Of a stretch of DNA of 61,660 bases, positions 1 to 9,445 are shown piece after piece (position 1 is the stretch's first letter; every line of letters begins with the position of its first letter). The notes beneath the pieces were generated by a model that worked only from the letters and a program-made list of their open reading frames with translations, was not told the origin of the DNA and ran no database searches. The position numbers and the translations under genes are program-made. The stretch lies in the NCBI GenBank assembly GCA_024636495.1, contig JAGXGZ010000059.1:1-61660 (forward strand), read 5' to 3'. The stretch comes from Roseobacter sp. (GTDB lineage Bacteria > Pseudomonadota > Alphaproteobacteria > Rhodobacterales > Rhodobacteraceae).

Positions 1-1865
1 ACCGAAACGGTTGAACCCGCCTCGACTGTGCCAGTCAGGATAACACCTTGGGCAGCCTCGGCTGCGTTGATTGTCGCGTCAGAACCACCTGCCTGGTTGG
101 TAAATGCAAGGTTGTTGACCAGCGTATCAATCGCAACCTGACCTGTCGCCGTCGAGCTGTTGCCTGCCGCATCGCGCGCAACGGCGGTGACGGTTGCTGT
201 TGTTTCCCCAGTAGGGATTTCATTGGCGGCGAAATTCGCGGACCAATTGCCATTTGCATCAACCGTAGCGGCATATGTTGCCGATCCGAATGTGACCTGA
301 ACGGTCGATCCAGGCTGCGTTGTCCCTGTCAGGGTTACGCCATCGCTGCGCTCTGCCGCGTTGATGATGCCGTCGCCCTCGACGGTGCTGCTGGAAACTG
401 ACACGTCCGAGACCGTGTCCACGACCAGCTTTTCTGTGGTTGTCGTCGCATTCCCGTATTTATCGCTGGTCACAATTGTAATGTCACCGATGTATTCACC
501 GCCCTGCAAGGTGCCGGACTGCCATGTGGCAGACCAAGCCCCGTTGTCACCGACAGTTGTCGTGCGGGTAATGCCGCCAATGGTCAGTTCAACCTTGGCA
601 CCGGGTTCGCCCGTGCCGGTCAGCGTCACACCGTTTCCAAAGGATGCACTGTTGAAACTGTCACCCGAGCTTTGCGCACCCGAGGTAACGACGACCGTCG
701 GCGCGATGGTATCCACAACCAGCGTTTCAGTTGTTGTGGTCGAGTTGCCGTATTGATCAGTCGATTTGATCGTCACTTCAGATTGATATTCGCCACCCTG
801 CAACGTGCCGTTTTCATACGTGACAGACCATGAGCCGTCGCCACCCACTGTCGTGGTGCGGATTACGCCACCGACAGTAACCTCGATGGTCGATCCAGCC
901 TCGCCCGATCCATTGATCTTGACGCCTTGCTGAAAACTTTCGCCGTTAAAGAAGTCAGAGGTGCTTTCGGTACCTTCCGAAACAGTTGTAACAGGCGGCG
1001 TTGTGTCGATGATAAAAGTCGGACCATCCAGCGTTGTCGTCGACCCGCCTGTGGTGACTTCGACAACAGCTTCGTACTGGCCGTCAGCGGGGAAGTCGTC
1101 GCCAGCAAAGATAACTTCGAATTTGCCATCGTCGCCGATTGTTGTTTCGATTTCCTTGTCGCCGATTTTCACGATGACATCAGAACCCGGCTCGCCGCCG
1201 CCTGTAACCGTGACCGATTTTACCGCGCCGTCGCCGCCTACTGTGGCCGAGCTTTCAGGCTCGTTTACGAAGGGCGCCGCAACCGAGCCACCACCACCAC
1301 CGCCGCCGCCACCGTTACCGCCACCAAGGCCAACACCGCCGATAACGGCCGCACCACCAACTACTGCCGCAGCGGCTGCGCCGCCACCGCCCAAAAGCCC
1401 CGCACCCAGCAAGGGTGCCGCAAGCATCGACACTTCGTCGCCATCTGCACCGGGCATCACGCCGGTGGGGGCAGTTACCATATCGGTGCGACCAAGATAG
1501 ATCAGGTCGTCAGACGGGCTCCATTTGCCCCACTGCTCTGTCGGGCCGTATTGCGCATAAAGCGTGCCGCCATCGCCTTCGACAAAAGCGACCTCGTTCA
1601 GATATCCATCAGACGAGATGAACAAACGGTTCGCGGAACCTGTCTGATTGAAATAATTTTCGATTGTTATGACTGATCCGTCTGCCAGCGTCAGCACCAG
1701 ATCGTTGCCGGCCCGCTGCTGAGACTGAAAATCCGTCTGGCGCAGGTTAAGAGAAATTTCTTGACCGGATTGCGCCTGAATGACGTGAAACTTTGCGCCA
1801 TCGGCCACAGTACCACGTTGCAATGCGCCCGCTTGATCGCGAACGACGAAATCTATCGTCTTCAT
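1..1865 (-). CDS. BapA-like giant Ig-repeat surface protein, 3' end outside window
   Basis: An open frame runs from an ATG at 1865 to the left edge without a stop, giving at least 621 residues. Residues about 1-130 resemble the BapA-type prefix domain. A Gly/Ala-rich stretch with a run of eight glycines lies near residues 150-192. After that come Ig-like modules of about 90-100 residues with recurrent motifs such as VTLTGTGEPG, the TTTV-GxxGxWS strand and a closing VVDT; about four and a half modules are visible. Proteins of this architecture are usually very large, exported by a type I secretion system and used in adhesion or biofilm formation; that role is inferred here because no secretion genes are in the window. 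No Sec signal peptide is seen, which fits type I export. Confidence 0.8.
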   Translation of the reverse strand, partial: MKTIDFVVRDQAGALQRGTVADGAKFHVIQAQSGQEISLNLRQTDFQSQQRAGNDLVLTLADGSVITIENYFNQTGSANRLFISSDGYLNEVAFVEGDGGTLYAQYGPTEQWGKWSPSDDLIYLGRTDMVTAPTGVMPGADGDEVSMLAAPLLGAGLLGGGGAAAAAVVGGAAVIGGVGLGGGNGGGGGGGGGSVAAPFVNEPESSATVGGDGAVKSVTVTGGGEPGSDVIVKIGDKEIETTIGDDGKFEVIFAGDDFPADGQYEAVVEVTTGGSTTTLDGPTFIIDTTPPVTTVSEGTESTSDFFNGESFQQGVKINGSGEAGSTIEVTVGGVIRTTTVGGDGSWSVTYENGTLQGGEYQSEVTIKSTDQYGNSTTTTETLVVDTIAPTVVVTSGAQSSGDSFNSASFGNGVTLTGTGEPGAKVELTIGGITRTTTVGDNGAWSATWQSGTLQGGEYIGDITIVTSDKYGNATTTTEKLVVDTVSDVSVSSSTVEGDGIINAAERSDGVTLTGTTQPGSTVQVTFGSATYAATVDANGNWSANFAANEIPTGETTATVTAVARDAAGNSSTATGQVAIDTLVNNLAFTNQAGGSDATINAAEAAQGVILTGTVEAGSTVS

Positions 1866-2234
1866 ATTACCACCGCTCTACCTCGATGTCCGTTCTATGC
1901 GGATCATCCGGTTTTTTTTGATTGACCACCGCACCGTTAAACCGGTCCGTCTGGCCGCCTGAATTAACCACATTATCGTATGGTCATTATTATTGAGGAT
2001 GAAATTACAATCATTCCGCGCGAAAAGCCAAGAATTATTTAAATCTGTCTTAGTGCTGCCATATTTGCGGTGCAGGCGCGCAACAGTTTCCACTGCAAAG
2101 AGTGCACACGTTCTGATTGGCCTTCAGAGCCTAAATCTCTATTGAAATCGCGTTACTTAGCGCCGCTTGCGGTTCATTGCATTCGGCGTGAGCATTTAGT
2201 TGACAAGGCGCAAGCGGGCGGCAACGCTGACCTC
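1866..2234. other. Divergent intergenic region
   Basis: This 369-base stretch separates two divergently transcribed genes and must hold both promoters. Its centre (about 1960-2045) is more AT-rich than its surroundings. I see no convincing gene, hairpin or operator in it. An open frame extending the right-hand gene upstream to 2070 exists but has no ribosome binding site. Confidence 0.5.
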
Positions 2235-4229
2235 ATGACGAACACACAAAACACCCCGCTTGCGCTGATCGAAGACCCCGATCTTGGGATCACCCTGTCG
2301 GACGGCTGCCGCCTGTCAGCCCGGATCTGGCGGCCCAAGAATTCCGACAAAGCCCCCGTGCCTGTCATTCTCGAGTATCTTCCTTACCGCAAACGTGACG
2401 GGACAACGGCGCGCGACGCGCTGACCCATCCGTGGTTTGCAGAGCGTGGATATGCCTGCGTAAGGGTTGACATGCGGGGCAGCGGCGACAGTCAGGGCGT
2501 GATGGAGGATGAATATACCCCCCTCGAGCAGGCCGACTGTATCGAAGTGATCAATTGGCTGGCCGCCCAACCCTGGTGCACGGGGCGTGTCGGAATGATG
2601 GGGATCAGCTGGGGCGGGTTCAACGGATTGCAGGTTGCGGCGCAAGGGCCAGAACCGCTTAAGGCCGTTATCACGCTATGTTCGACCGTGGACCGTTTTG
2701 CGGACGACATCCATTACAAGGGCGGGTGCCTGCTGAACGAAAATCTGGGCTGGGGGGCGACGATGTGGGCCTATTCCAGCCGCGCGCCTGACCCCGCCTT
2801 GCGCACAGACTGGCGCGAGATGTGGCTGGAAAGGCTTGAGGCCGAACCGTTCTTGCCCTCGCTTTGGCTGCGCCACCAGACCCGCGATGCCTATTGGAAG
2901 CAGGGGTCTGTGATCGAAGACTACAGCACTATCAAGGCTAAGGTACTGGCAGTCGGCGGCTGGGGCGATGCCTATAAAAATGCCGTGCCCCAACTGGTCG
3001 AGGCCTTGCCCGGTGCCAAGGGAATTGTCGGGCCTTGGGTCCACAAATATCCGCATTTTGCGATTCCCGAACCACGCATCGGTTTCTTGCAAGAAGCGCT
3101 GCGCTGGTGGGATCGCTGGCTAAAAAACATCGACACCGGCGTCGAAGACGACCCGGATTATCGCGCCTACCTGATGGATGGCATGCGCCCTGCCGCATGG
3201 GTTCTGGAACGCCCTGGCCGCTGGATCACCGAGGCCGAAGGGGCCACATCCCATCTGCCCGTCGAAACGCTTCACTTGTCCGGGGACGGGTTGGGGCCGG
3301 TGCCGGGACCGCTGAACGCTCTTGTTGCATCCCCCGCCCATTGTGGCGCCGATGCGGGCGAATATTGCGCGATCTGGCTTGGCCCTGAAATGCCCGGTGA
3401 TCAGCGCCATGATGATGCCCTGTCGGTGACGTTCGACACCGGCCCTTTGGCGCAAGATATGTCCATCGTCGGGGCACCGCGCCTGACGTTGCGGCTGAGT
3501 TGCGATACACCGCAGGGCCAAATTGCAGTGCGGCTGAACCACGTTCACCCTGACGGAGCAAGCACGCGCATTACCTATGGTGTGTTGAACCTGTGCCACC
3601 GCGACAGTGCCGAAGACCCCAAATCGATGACGCCTGATACACCCGAAAAGATCACGTTCGACCTTGATCACATCGCCTACCGCGTGCCCAAGGGGCACAA
3701 GCTGCGCGTCGCGATATCGACCGCATATTGGCCGTTGATCTGGCCGTCGCCAGCCCCCGCGTCCCTGACGCTTGAAGCGGGTCAGATTACCTTGCCACAA
3801 CGCCCGACCACGGGCGGTGATGAATACAAGTTCCAGCCCCCGACCGCAGCCGCGCCCTGGAAGACCGAGACATTGCGCGCGGAAAACCATATCCGGCGGC
3901 AGGAAACAGACATGACAACCGGCAATGTCACGCTGGTGATTGAAGATGACTTTGGCATGGTGCGCGACAGCGATCACGGTCTGATCTCAGGTGGGATCGC
4001 GCGCGAACGCTGGACCATCAACCCCGACGACCCGCTAAGCGCGACTGGCATCTGCCACTGGACCGAAGAGTTGGAACGCGACGGGACAAAGCTGCGCACG
4101 GAAACCCACTCAAAAATGTGGTCGGATGCCACAAATTTCCACCTCACTGCCCGGCTGGAAGCGTATCAGGACGGGGCGCTGATTTACGCGCGTGACCTTG
4201 AGGATAGTATTAAACGACACTTCATGTAA
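2235..4229 (+). CDS. CocE/NonD family (X-Pro dipeptidyl-peptidase S15-like) hydrolase
   Basis: Predicted serine hydrolase of 664 residues acting on ester or amide/peptide bonds. The alpha/beta-hydrolase nucleophile motif GISWGG places the catalytic Ser at residue 125, close to Ser117 of cocaine esterase. The likely Asp is in GGWGDAY and the His in GPWVHKYP, in the order expected for the family. The C-terminal third matches the jelly-roll X-Pro dipeptidyl-peptidase C-terminal domain, so length and architecture are complete. The ATG at 2235 was chosen because homology begins just after it; an in-frame start at 2070 adds 55 unlikely residues. The gene precedes a peptide-type ABC importer by about 120 bases, which suggests work on imported peptide-like substrates. 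The true substrate is unknown. Confidence 0.85.
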   Translation: MTNTQNTPLALIEDPDLGITLSDGCRLSARIWRPKNSDKAPVPVILEYLPYRKRDGTTARDALTHPWFAERGYACVRVDMRGSGDSQGVMEDEYTPLEQADCIEVINWLAAQPWCTGRVGMMGISWGGFNGLQVAAQGPEPLKAVITLCSTVDRFADDIHYKGGCLLNENLGWGATMWAYSSRAPDPALRTDWREMWLERLEAEPFLPSLWLRHQTRDAYWKQGSVIEDYSTIKAKVLAVGGWGDAYKNAVPQLVEALPGAKGIVGPWVHKYPHFAIPEPRIGFLQEALRWWDRWLKNIDTGVEDDPDYRAYLMDGMRPAAWVLERPGRWITEAEGATSHLPVETLHLSGDGLGPVPGPLNALVASPAHCGADAGEYCAIWLGPEMPGDQRHDDALSVTFDTGPLAQDMSIVGAPRLTLRLSCDTPQGQIAVRLNHVHPDGASTRITYGVLNLCHRDSAEDPKSMTPDTPEKITFDLDHIAYRVPKGHKLRVAISTAYWPLIWPSPAPASLTLEAGQITLPQRPTTGGDEYKFQPPTAAAPWKTETLRAENHIRRQETDMTTGNVTLVIEDDFGMVRDSDHGLISGGIARERWTINPDDPLSATGICHWTEELERDGTKLRTETHSKMWSDATNFHLTARLEAYQDGALIYARDLEDSIKRHFM

Positions 4230-4351
4230 TAAAGCCGTCACACCGAGTGGGGTATTAGACCTTGCGACACTAAAAGAAATGCGCAACTCTAAATTTCATA
4301 AAAAATGCCCCCAAGGGGCCAAAAACAAACACCAACAGGGAGATATGATCC

Positions 4352-5956
4352 ATGGATGATCAACTGAAACATCTGACCGGCCAAGTGGTCAAAGGCACAA
4401 TGACGCGACGCGAATTTGTTGGCCGTGCTGCAGCCTTGGGCATTACCGCTGCCGTTGCCAATTCGATGTTGGCCGCTGAGGCCCGCGCCGATGCCCACGC
4501 CACACCGGTACGCGGCGGCTCTATCAAAGTCGGCTCGTCGGGCGGTGAATCGACCAACTCGCTGGACCCGGCCCTGACGGCGTCTTCGGTGCCCCTGTTC
4601 AACCTCCGTCATCTTTATGAAACGCTGGTCGAAACCCGCGCTGACGGAACGATCGAGCCGCGCATGGCCGAAAGCTTTGAAGCGTCAGCCGACGCCAAGA
4701 CATGGGCATTCAAGGTCCGCAAAGGTATCCAGTTCCACAACGGCAAGGACATGACACCCGAAGATGTGCTGATGACCATGCAGCGCCACTCGGACGAAAA
4801 CAGCCAGTCAGGAGCCTTGGGCATCATGCGCGGCATCGAAAGCATGCGCGTGGATGGCGATAACTTCATCGTTGAACTGGGTGTCGGCAACGCTGACCTT
4901 CCCTATCTGATGGCCGATTACCACCTGATGATCCAGCCCGGTGGCGGCGTCGATAACCCAGGTGCCGGTATCGGTACAGGCCCCTACACGCTTGAGGTAG
5001 ACGAGCCCGGCGTGCGCCACGGCTTTACCCGAAACGAAAACTATTGGGATGCCGAGAACCGCGGTTTTACCGATTATAACGAAGTGTTGGTGCTGAATGA
5101 TGCAACCGCCCGGACGGCGGCGCTGCAATCGGGTCAGGTCCAGATGATCAACCGCGTCGACCCCAAGGTCGCGTCCTTGCTGGACCGCGCGCCAAACCTC
5201 AGCGTGAAATCCGTGTCTGGCCGTGGCCATTACGTTTTCATCGCCCATGTGGACACAGCACCGTTCGAAAACAACGATCTGCGTCTGGCGTTGAAATATG
5301 CGATCAACCGCGAAGAAATGGTGGACAAAATTTTGCGCGGCTATGGGTCGGTCGGGAATGACTTCCCCATCAACGCTGCCTATCCGCTGTTTGACGAAAG
5401 CATCGAACAACGCGAATTCTCTATCGAAAAGGCCCGCGAGCATTACGAGAAGTCCGGCCATGACGGCAGCCCGATCGTGTTGCGTGTCGCCGATGGTGCC
5501 TTTGCCGGGGCTGTAGATGCGGCATCGCTTTATCTGGAAACAGCCAAAGCCGCCGGCATTCCGCTGGAAATCAAGCGCGAGCCAAACGACGGCTACTGGT
5601 CCGAAGTCTGGAACAAGCAGCCTTTCTGCGCCTCCTATTGGGGTGGCCGTGCCGTGCAGGATCAGATGTATTCCACGGCCTATCTGTCGACCGCAGACTG
5701 GAACGACACCCGCTGGAAGCGCCCCGAATTCGATGCCATGCTGCTTGAGGCTCGGGCCGAATTGGACCAAACCAAACGCAAGGCGATCTACTCGCAGATG
5801 GGCACCATGCTGCGCGACGAAGGCGGTGTGATCCTGCCGATGTTCAACGACTTTGTTGACGCCGTTTCCAATAATATCGGCGGTTGGAAAGTAGATCCAA
5901 ACGCTGAATTGATGAACAACAAAGCGCCGATCACCTGCTGGGTGCAAGACGCATAA
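4352..5956 (+). CDS. Peptide-type ABC transporter substrate-binding protein (SBP_bac_5)
   Basis: Periplasmic binding protein of 534 residues, typical for the DppA/OppA family. The N-terminus carries a twin-arginine signal (TRREF, Arg19-Arg20, then a hydrophobic stretch and an AEARA-type cleavage site), so export is probably by Tat. Family features include the early YETLVE strand and the KVRKGIQFHNGKDMTPEDV segment. A strong AGGGAGA ribosome binding site lies just upstream of the ATG. It is the first gene of a four-gene transporter operon. Substrates of the family include dipeptides, oligopeptides, nickel and glutathione; context (an S15-type hydrolase upstream) favours peptides or modified amino acids. 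Confidence 0.92.
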   Translation: MDDQLKHLTGQVVKGTMTRREFVGRAAALGITAAVANSMLAAEARADAHATPVRGGSIKVGSSGGESTNSLDPALTASSVPLFNLRHLYETLVETRADGTIEPRMAESFEASADAKTWAFKVRKGIQFHNGKDMTPEDVLMTMQRHSDENSQSGALGIMRGIESMRVDGDNFIVELGVGNADLPYLMADYHLMIQPGGGVDNPGAGIGTGPYTLEVDEPGVRHGFTRNENYWDAENRGFTDYNEVLVLNDATARTAALQSGQVQMINRVDPKVASLLDRAPNLSVKSVSGRGHYVFIAHVDTAPFENNDLRLALKYAINREEMVDKILRGYGSVGNDFPINAAYPLFDESIEQREFSIEKAREHYEKSGHDGSPIVLRVADGAFAGAVDAASLYLETAKAAGIPLEIKREPNDGYWSEVWNKQPFCASYWGGRAVQDQMYSTAYLSTADWNDTRWKRPEFDAMLLEARAELDQTKRKAIYSQMGTMLRDEGGVILPMFNDFVDAVSNNIGGWKVDPNAELMNNKAPITCWVQDA

Positions 5957-5968
5957 GGGTTCACATAG

Positions 5969-6925
5969 ATGCACCCGATACTGAAACTGATCGCCCAACG
6001 CTTAGCGTTGGGCCTTCTATTGCTTTTCGCCGCCTCGATTCTGATTTTTGTCGGCACTTCGATCCTGCCCGGCGACGTGGCACAATCCATCCTTGGCCAA
6101 TCGGCCACCCCCGAGGCGCTGGCAAACCTGCGCCGCGAATTGGGCCTGAATGATCCCGCCGTTACCCGCTATTTCATGTGGCTGGGTGGTGTGTTGCAAG
6201 GTGATCTAGGCACAGCGCTGACCAATGGCCGCGACATCGCAGAAAGCCTTGGCGGACGTTTGAAGAACACGCTTTTCCTAGCCTTCTGGGCGGCGGCCAT
6301 TTCGGTCCCGCTGGCAATCTTCCTTGGGCTTTTGGCGGTACGCTATAAAGACCGCATACCAGACAAGCTGATCTCGGCTATTACGCTGACGACAATTTCG
6401 ATCCCGGAATTCATGATCGGTTATATCCTGATCTATTGGGTTGCTATCAAATGGCGTCTGTTTCCGTCGGTCGCGATCATCAACGACAGCATGAGCCTTG
6501 GCGAGAAACTGAACGCAATCGCGATCCCTGTGATGGTGCTGACCCTCGTGGTTTTGGCGCACATGATGCGCATGACCCGTGCCGCGATCCTGAACGTGAT
6601 GCAATCGGCCTATATCGAGACGGCTGAACTCAAGGGTCTGGGGATGCTCAAGATCATCCGCAAACACGCTTTCCCGAATGCCGTCGCACCAATCGTCAAC
6701 GTGGTGATGCTGAACCTTGCCTACCTGGTGGTGGGCGTCGTGGTGGTCGAAGTCGTCTTTGCATATCCCGGTATGGGGCAATATCTGGTGGATCACGTCA
6801 GTAAACGCGATGTGCCCGTGGTACAGGCCTGCGGGTTGATCTTTGCTGCCGTTTATATCGGGCTGAACCTTGTAGCGGATATCGTTTCCATCCTCGCCAA
6901 TCCACGGCTGAGGCATCCCAAATGA
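5969..6925 (+). CDS. ABC transporter permease, DppB/OppB type
   Basis: Inner-membrane permease of 318 residues with six predicted transmembrane segments, the first at residues about 10-30. It contains the BPD_transp_1 loop contacting the ATPase (ETAELKGLGMLKIIRKHAFPNA, the EAA-type motif). The N-terminal segment with GDVAQSILGQSATPE and LRRELGLNDP is typical of DppB-like proteins. It starts 12 bases after the binding-protein gene and overlaps the next permease by four bases (ATGA), so the unit is translationally coupled. Confidence 0.92.
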   Translation: MHPILKLIAQRLALGLLLLFAASILIFVGTSILPGDVAQSILGQSATPEALANLRRELGLNDPAVTRYFMWLGGVLQGDLGTALTNGRDIAESLGGRLKNTLFLAFWAAAISVPLAIFLGLLAVRYKDRIPDKLISAITLTTISIPEFMIGYILIYWVAIKWRLFPSVAIINDSMSLGEKLNAIAIPVMVLTLVVLAHMMRMTRAAILNVMQSAYIETAELKGLGMLKIIRKHAFPNAVAPIVNVVMLNLAYLVVGVVVVEVVFAYPGMGQYLVDHVSKRDVPVVQACGLIFAAVYIGLNLVADIVSILANPRLRHPK

Positions 6926-7737
6926 AGAACATCCCTATTTCAGCCATGATCGGCCTGTTTTTTACGGGTCTCTATTTCCTCATCGCGATCTTTGCTCCCC
7001 TTCTCGCCCCCTACGGCATGGCCGAAATCGTCGGTGATGTCTGGGAGCCGTCCTCGTCCGAATTCCTTCTTGGCACCGACAGCATTGGCCGCGATCTGCT
7101 AAGCCGGATGATCTACGGCGGGCGCACAACGATCTTTATCGCCACCGCAGCAACGATCCTCAGCTTCACCCTCGGTTCCGTCATGGGGTTCTTCGCTGCT
7201 GTCTCTGGTGGGTGGGTCGATCAGACATTGTCGCGGTTTGTCGATCTGATCATGTCGATTCCATCCTTGATCTTTGCGCTGGTGGTGCTGTCTGTCATGC
7301 CCACCACCGTGCCGATCCTGATCATCCTGATGGGCCTTTTGGACAGCACGCGCGTCTACCGTCTGGCCCGCGCCGTCGCGGTGGACATCACCGTGATGGA
7401 CTATGTCGAAGCCGCCCGCCTGCGCGGCGAGAAAATCGGGTGGATCATCTTCCGCGAGACCTTGCCAAATGCGCTGTCGCCTTTGGTTGCTGAAATGGGC
7501 CTGCGCTTTATTTTTGCGGTGCTTTTTGTCTCGACGTTGTCGTTCCTCGGGCTTGGCGTTCAACCGCCACAGGCCGACTGGGGCGGGATCGTTAAGGAAA
7601 ACAAGGAAGGCATTAATTACGGCATTCAGGCGGCGCTCTATCCGGCTTATGCGATTGCCACGCTGTGCATCTCGATCAACCTTGTTGCGGACTGGATCCT
7701 GACCCGCACCACATCGCTGAAAGGGGGCCGGGGATGA
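6922..7737 (+). CDS. ABC transporter permease, DppC/OppC type
   Basis: Second inner-membrane permease (271 residues), the partner of the preceding gene. It has the N-terminal OppC-type segment with FLLGTDSIGRDLLSRMIYGGR and the EAA loop (VEAARLRGEKIGWIIFRETLPNA), plus the LSFLGLGVQPPQADWG motif near the C-terminus that is diagnostic of DppC-like permeases. The start overlaps the upstream stop in ATGA, and its own stop overlaps the ATPase start in ATGA. Confidence 0.92.
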   Translation: MKNIPISAMIGLFFTGLYFLIAIFAPLLAPYGMAEIVGDVWEPSSSEFLLGTDSIGRDLLSRMIYGGRTTIFIATAATILSFTLGSVMGFFAAVSGGWVDQTLSRFVDLIMSIPSLIFALVVLSVMPTTVPILIILMGLLDSTRVYRLARAVAVDITVMDYVEAARLRGEKIGWIIFRETLPNALSPLVAEMGLRFIFAVLFVSTLSFLGLGVQPPQADWGGIVKENKEGINYGIQAALYPAYAIATLCISINLVADWILTRTTSLKGGRG

Positions 7738-9371
7738 CCGAACCGCTACTCAAAGTGCGCGGCCTCAAAATCGGGGCCACGGCCTATCCGCCGGGTGAAA
7801 AGCCCGTCGCGATCAAGATTGTGCACGGCGTGGATTTCGACCTTGAGGCTGGCAAGGTGCTGGGGCTGATCGGGGAATCCGGTGCGGGCAAATCCACCAT
7901 CGGTCTGGCAGCAATGGCCTACGGGCGTGGCGGTGTCGAGATCACTGGCGGTGAGGTCTGGGTCAATGGGCGCGACATCCTCAAGGAAAACCTGCGCAAC
8001 TTGCGACGGCTGCGCGGGGCCGAAGTCACCTATGTTTCGCAATCCGCCGCGGCGTCTTTCAACCCTGCCAAAAAGATTATGGAGCAGGTCACAGAGGCCG
8101 CGATCTTCCAGAACAAGTTTTCAAAATCGGAGGCAGAAGCGCGGGCTGTCGATCTGTTCCGCCGTCTGGGTCTGCCAGAGCCTGAAACCATCGGAAACCG
8201 CTATCCGCATCAGGTGTCGGGCGGCCAGTTGCAACGCTGCATGACGGCACTGGCGCTGTGCCCCGAACCCGATCTGGTGGTGTTTGACGAGCCGACCACG
8301 GCGCTGGACGTGACCACCCAAATCGACGTGTTGGCCGCTATCAAAGAGGCAATTGCCGCCACGGGTGTCGCCGCCTTGTACATCACGCACGATCTGGCGG
8401 TGGTCGCGCAGGTCAGCGATCACATCATGGTGCTGCAACAAGGCGATATGGTCGAATACGGCACCGTCGATCAGATCATCAACAACCCGCAAGAAGAGTA
8501 CACGCAGGCGCTGGTATCTGTCCGGTCGATCCGTCACGAAGAAAAAACACCGACTGATCACCCTGTCTTGCGCGTTGAAAACGTGACCGCGCGCTACAAG
8601 GGCACCAATTTCGATGTTCTGAAAAACATCAATGTTGAAATCCATCCCGGTCAAACGCTGGCGGTTGTCGGCGAATCCGGTTCCGGAAAATCGACATTGG
8701 CACGGGTCATTACCGGTTTGCTGCCACCCAGTGAAGGAACGATCACTTTCGACGGGCGCGTGCTGAATCCAGCGTTGGCGACCCGGCCCATCGAAGACCT
8801 GCGCGAGATGCAGATGATCTATCAAATGGCCGATACGGCGATGAACCCGCGCCAGACGGTCGGCACGATTATCGGTCGCCCGCTAGAGTTTTACTTTGGC
8901 CTTAAAGGCAAGGCGAAACAGAAACGCATTCAGGAACTACTGGACGAGATTGAACTGGGGGACGGCTTTCAGGATCGCTATCCGGCAGAGCTTTCGGGGG
9001 GACAAAAGCAACGTGTCTGCATCGCGCGCGCCCTTGCGGCAAAGCCCAAACTGATCATCTGCGACGAGGTTACATCGGCACTTGATCCCCTCGTGGCAGA
9101 CGGCATTCTGAAGCTTTTGTTGAACCTTCAAAAAATCGAAGACGTCGCTTATCTGTTTATCACCCATGATCTGGCAACGGTGCGGGCTATCGCTGACAGT
9201 ATCGCCGTGATGTATCAGGGCGAGGTTGTCCGCTATGGCCCCAAAAGTCAGGTGCTGTCGCCGCCGTTTGACGCCTATACCGATCTGCTGCTCAGCTCGG
9301 TTCCGGAAATGAAAATTGGCTGGCTTGAAGAAAACATCGAACATCGCCGCATGGAAAGTGCGGGAAACTGA
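7734..9371 (+). CDS. Fused double ATPase of the peptide ABC transporter (DppD-DppF type)
   Basis: 545-residue cytoplasmic ATPase containing two complete nucleotide-binding domains. Walker A motifs are GESGAGKST and GESGSGKST. ABC signatures are VSGGQLQR and LSGGQKQR. Walker B motifs are DLVVFDEPTTALD and LIICDEVTSALD. Each half carries the extra segment after domain 1 and 2 typical of oligopeptide transporter ATPases. The start at 7734 overlaps the upstream stop by four bases; an upstream in-frame ATG at 7665 lies wholly inside the permease gene. The fusion replaces separate DppD and DppF proteins and completes the importer. Confidence 0.92.
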   Translation: MTEPLLKVRGLKIGATAYPPGEKPVAIKIVHGVDFDLEAGKVLGLIGESGAGKSTIGLAAMAYGRGGVEITGGEVWVNGRDILKENLRNLRRLRGAEVTYVSQSAAASFNPAKKIMEQVTEAAIFQNKFSKSEAEARAVDLFRRLGLPEPETIGNRYPHQVSGGQLQRCMTALALCPEPDLVVFDEPTTALDVTTQIDVLAAIKEAIAATGVAALYITHDLAVVAQVSDHIMVLQQGDMVEYGTVDQIINNPQEEYTQALVSVRSIRHEEKTPTDHPVLRVENVTARYKGTNFDVLKNINVEIHPGQTLAVVGESGSGKSTLARVITGLLPPSEGTITFDGRVLNPALATRPIEDLREMQMIYQMADTAMNPRQTVGTIIGRPLEFYFGLKGKAKQKRIQELLDEIELGDGFQDRYPAELSGGQKQRVCIARALAAKPKLIICDEVTSALDPLVADGILKLLLNLQKIEDVAYLFITHDLATVRAIADSIAVMYQGEVVRYGPKSQVLSPPFDAYTDLLLSSVPEMKIGWLEENIEHRRMESAGN

Positions 9372-9378
9372 CGGGCGG

Positions 9379-9419
9379 CGGATTTTGCAAAATCCGGACC
9401 GGAAAATTCGAATTTTCCG
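9379..9419. repeat. Pair of adjacent perfect palindromes
   Basis: Two perfect inverted repeats sit side by side in the 74-base gap after the ATPase gene. The first is 18 bp (9379-9396), built on GGATTTTGCAAAATCC. The second is 20 bp (9400-9419), built on GGAAAATTCGAATTTTCC. Neither has a loop, so each could form a hairpin in RNA or cruciform-like DNA, or bind a dimeric protein. They may attenuate transcription between the importer and the phosphodiesterase gene. Confidence 0.7.
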
Positions 9420-9445
9420 CGCCCCCGCACTGGTAGGACAAAACC

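Noticed and set aside
2070..2234. Upstream extension of the CocE-type hydrolase
   Set aside because: Its 55 residues are Cys/Arg-rich and unlike the family, and it has no ribosome binding site.
7665..7733. Upstream extension of the double ATPase
   Set aside because: It lies entirely within the DppC-type permease; the ATGA junction at 7734 is the natural start.
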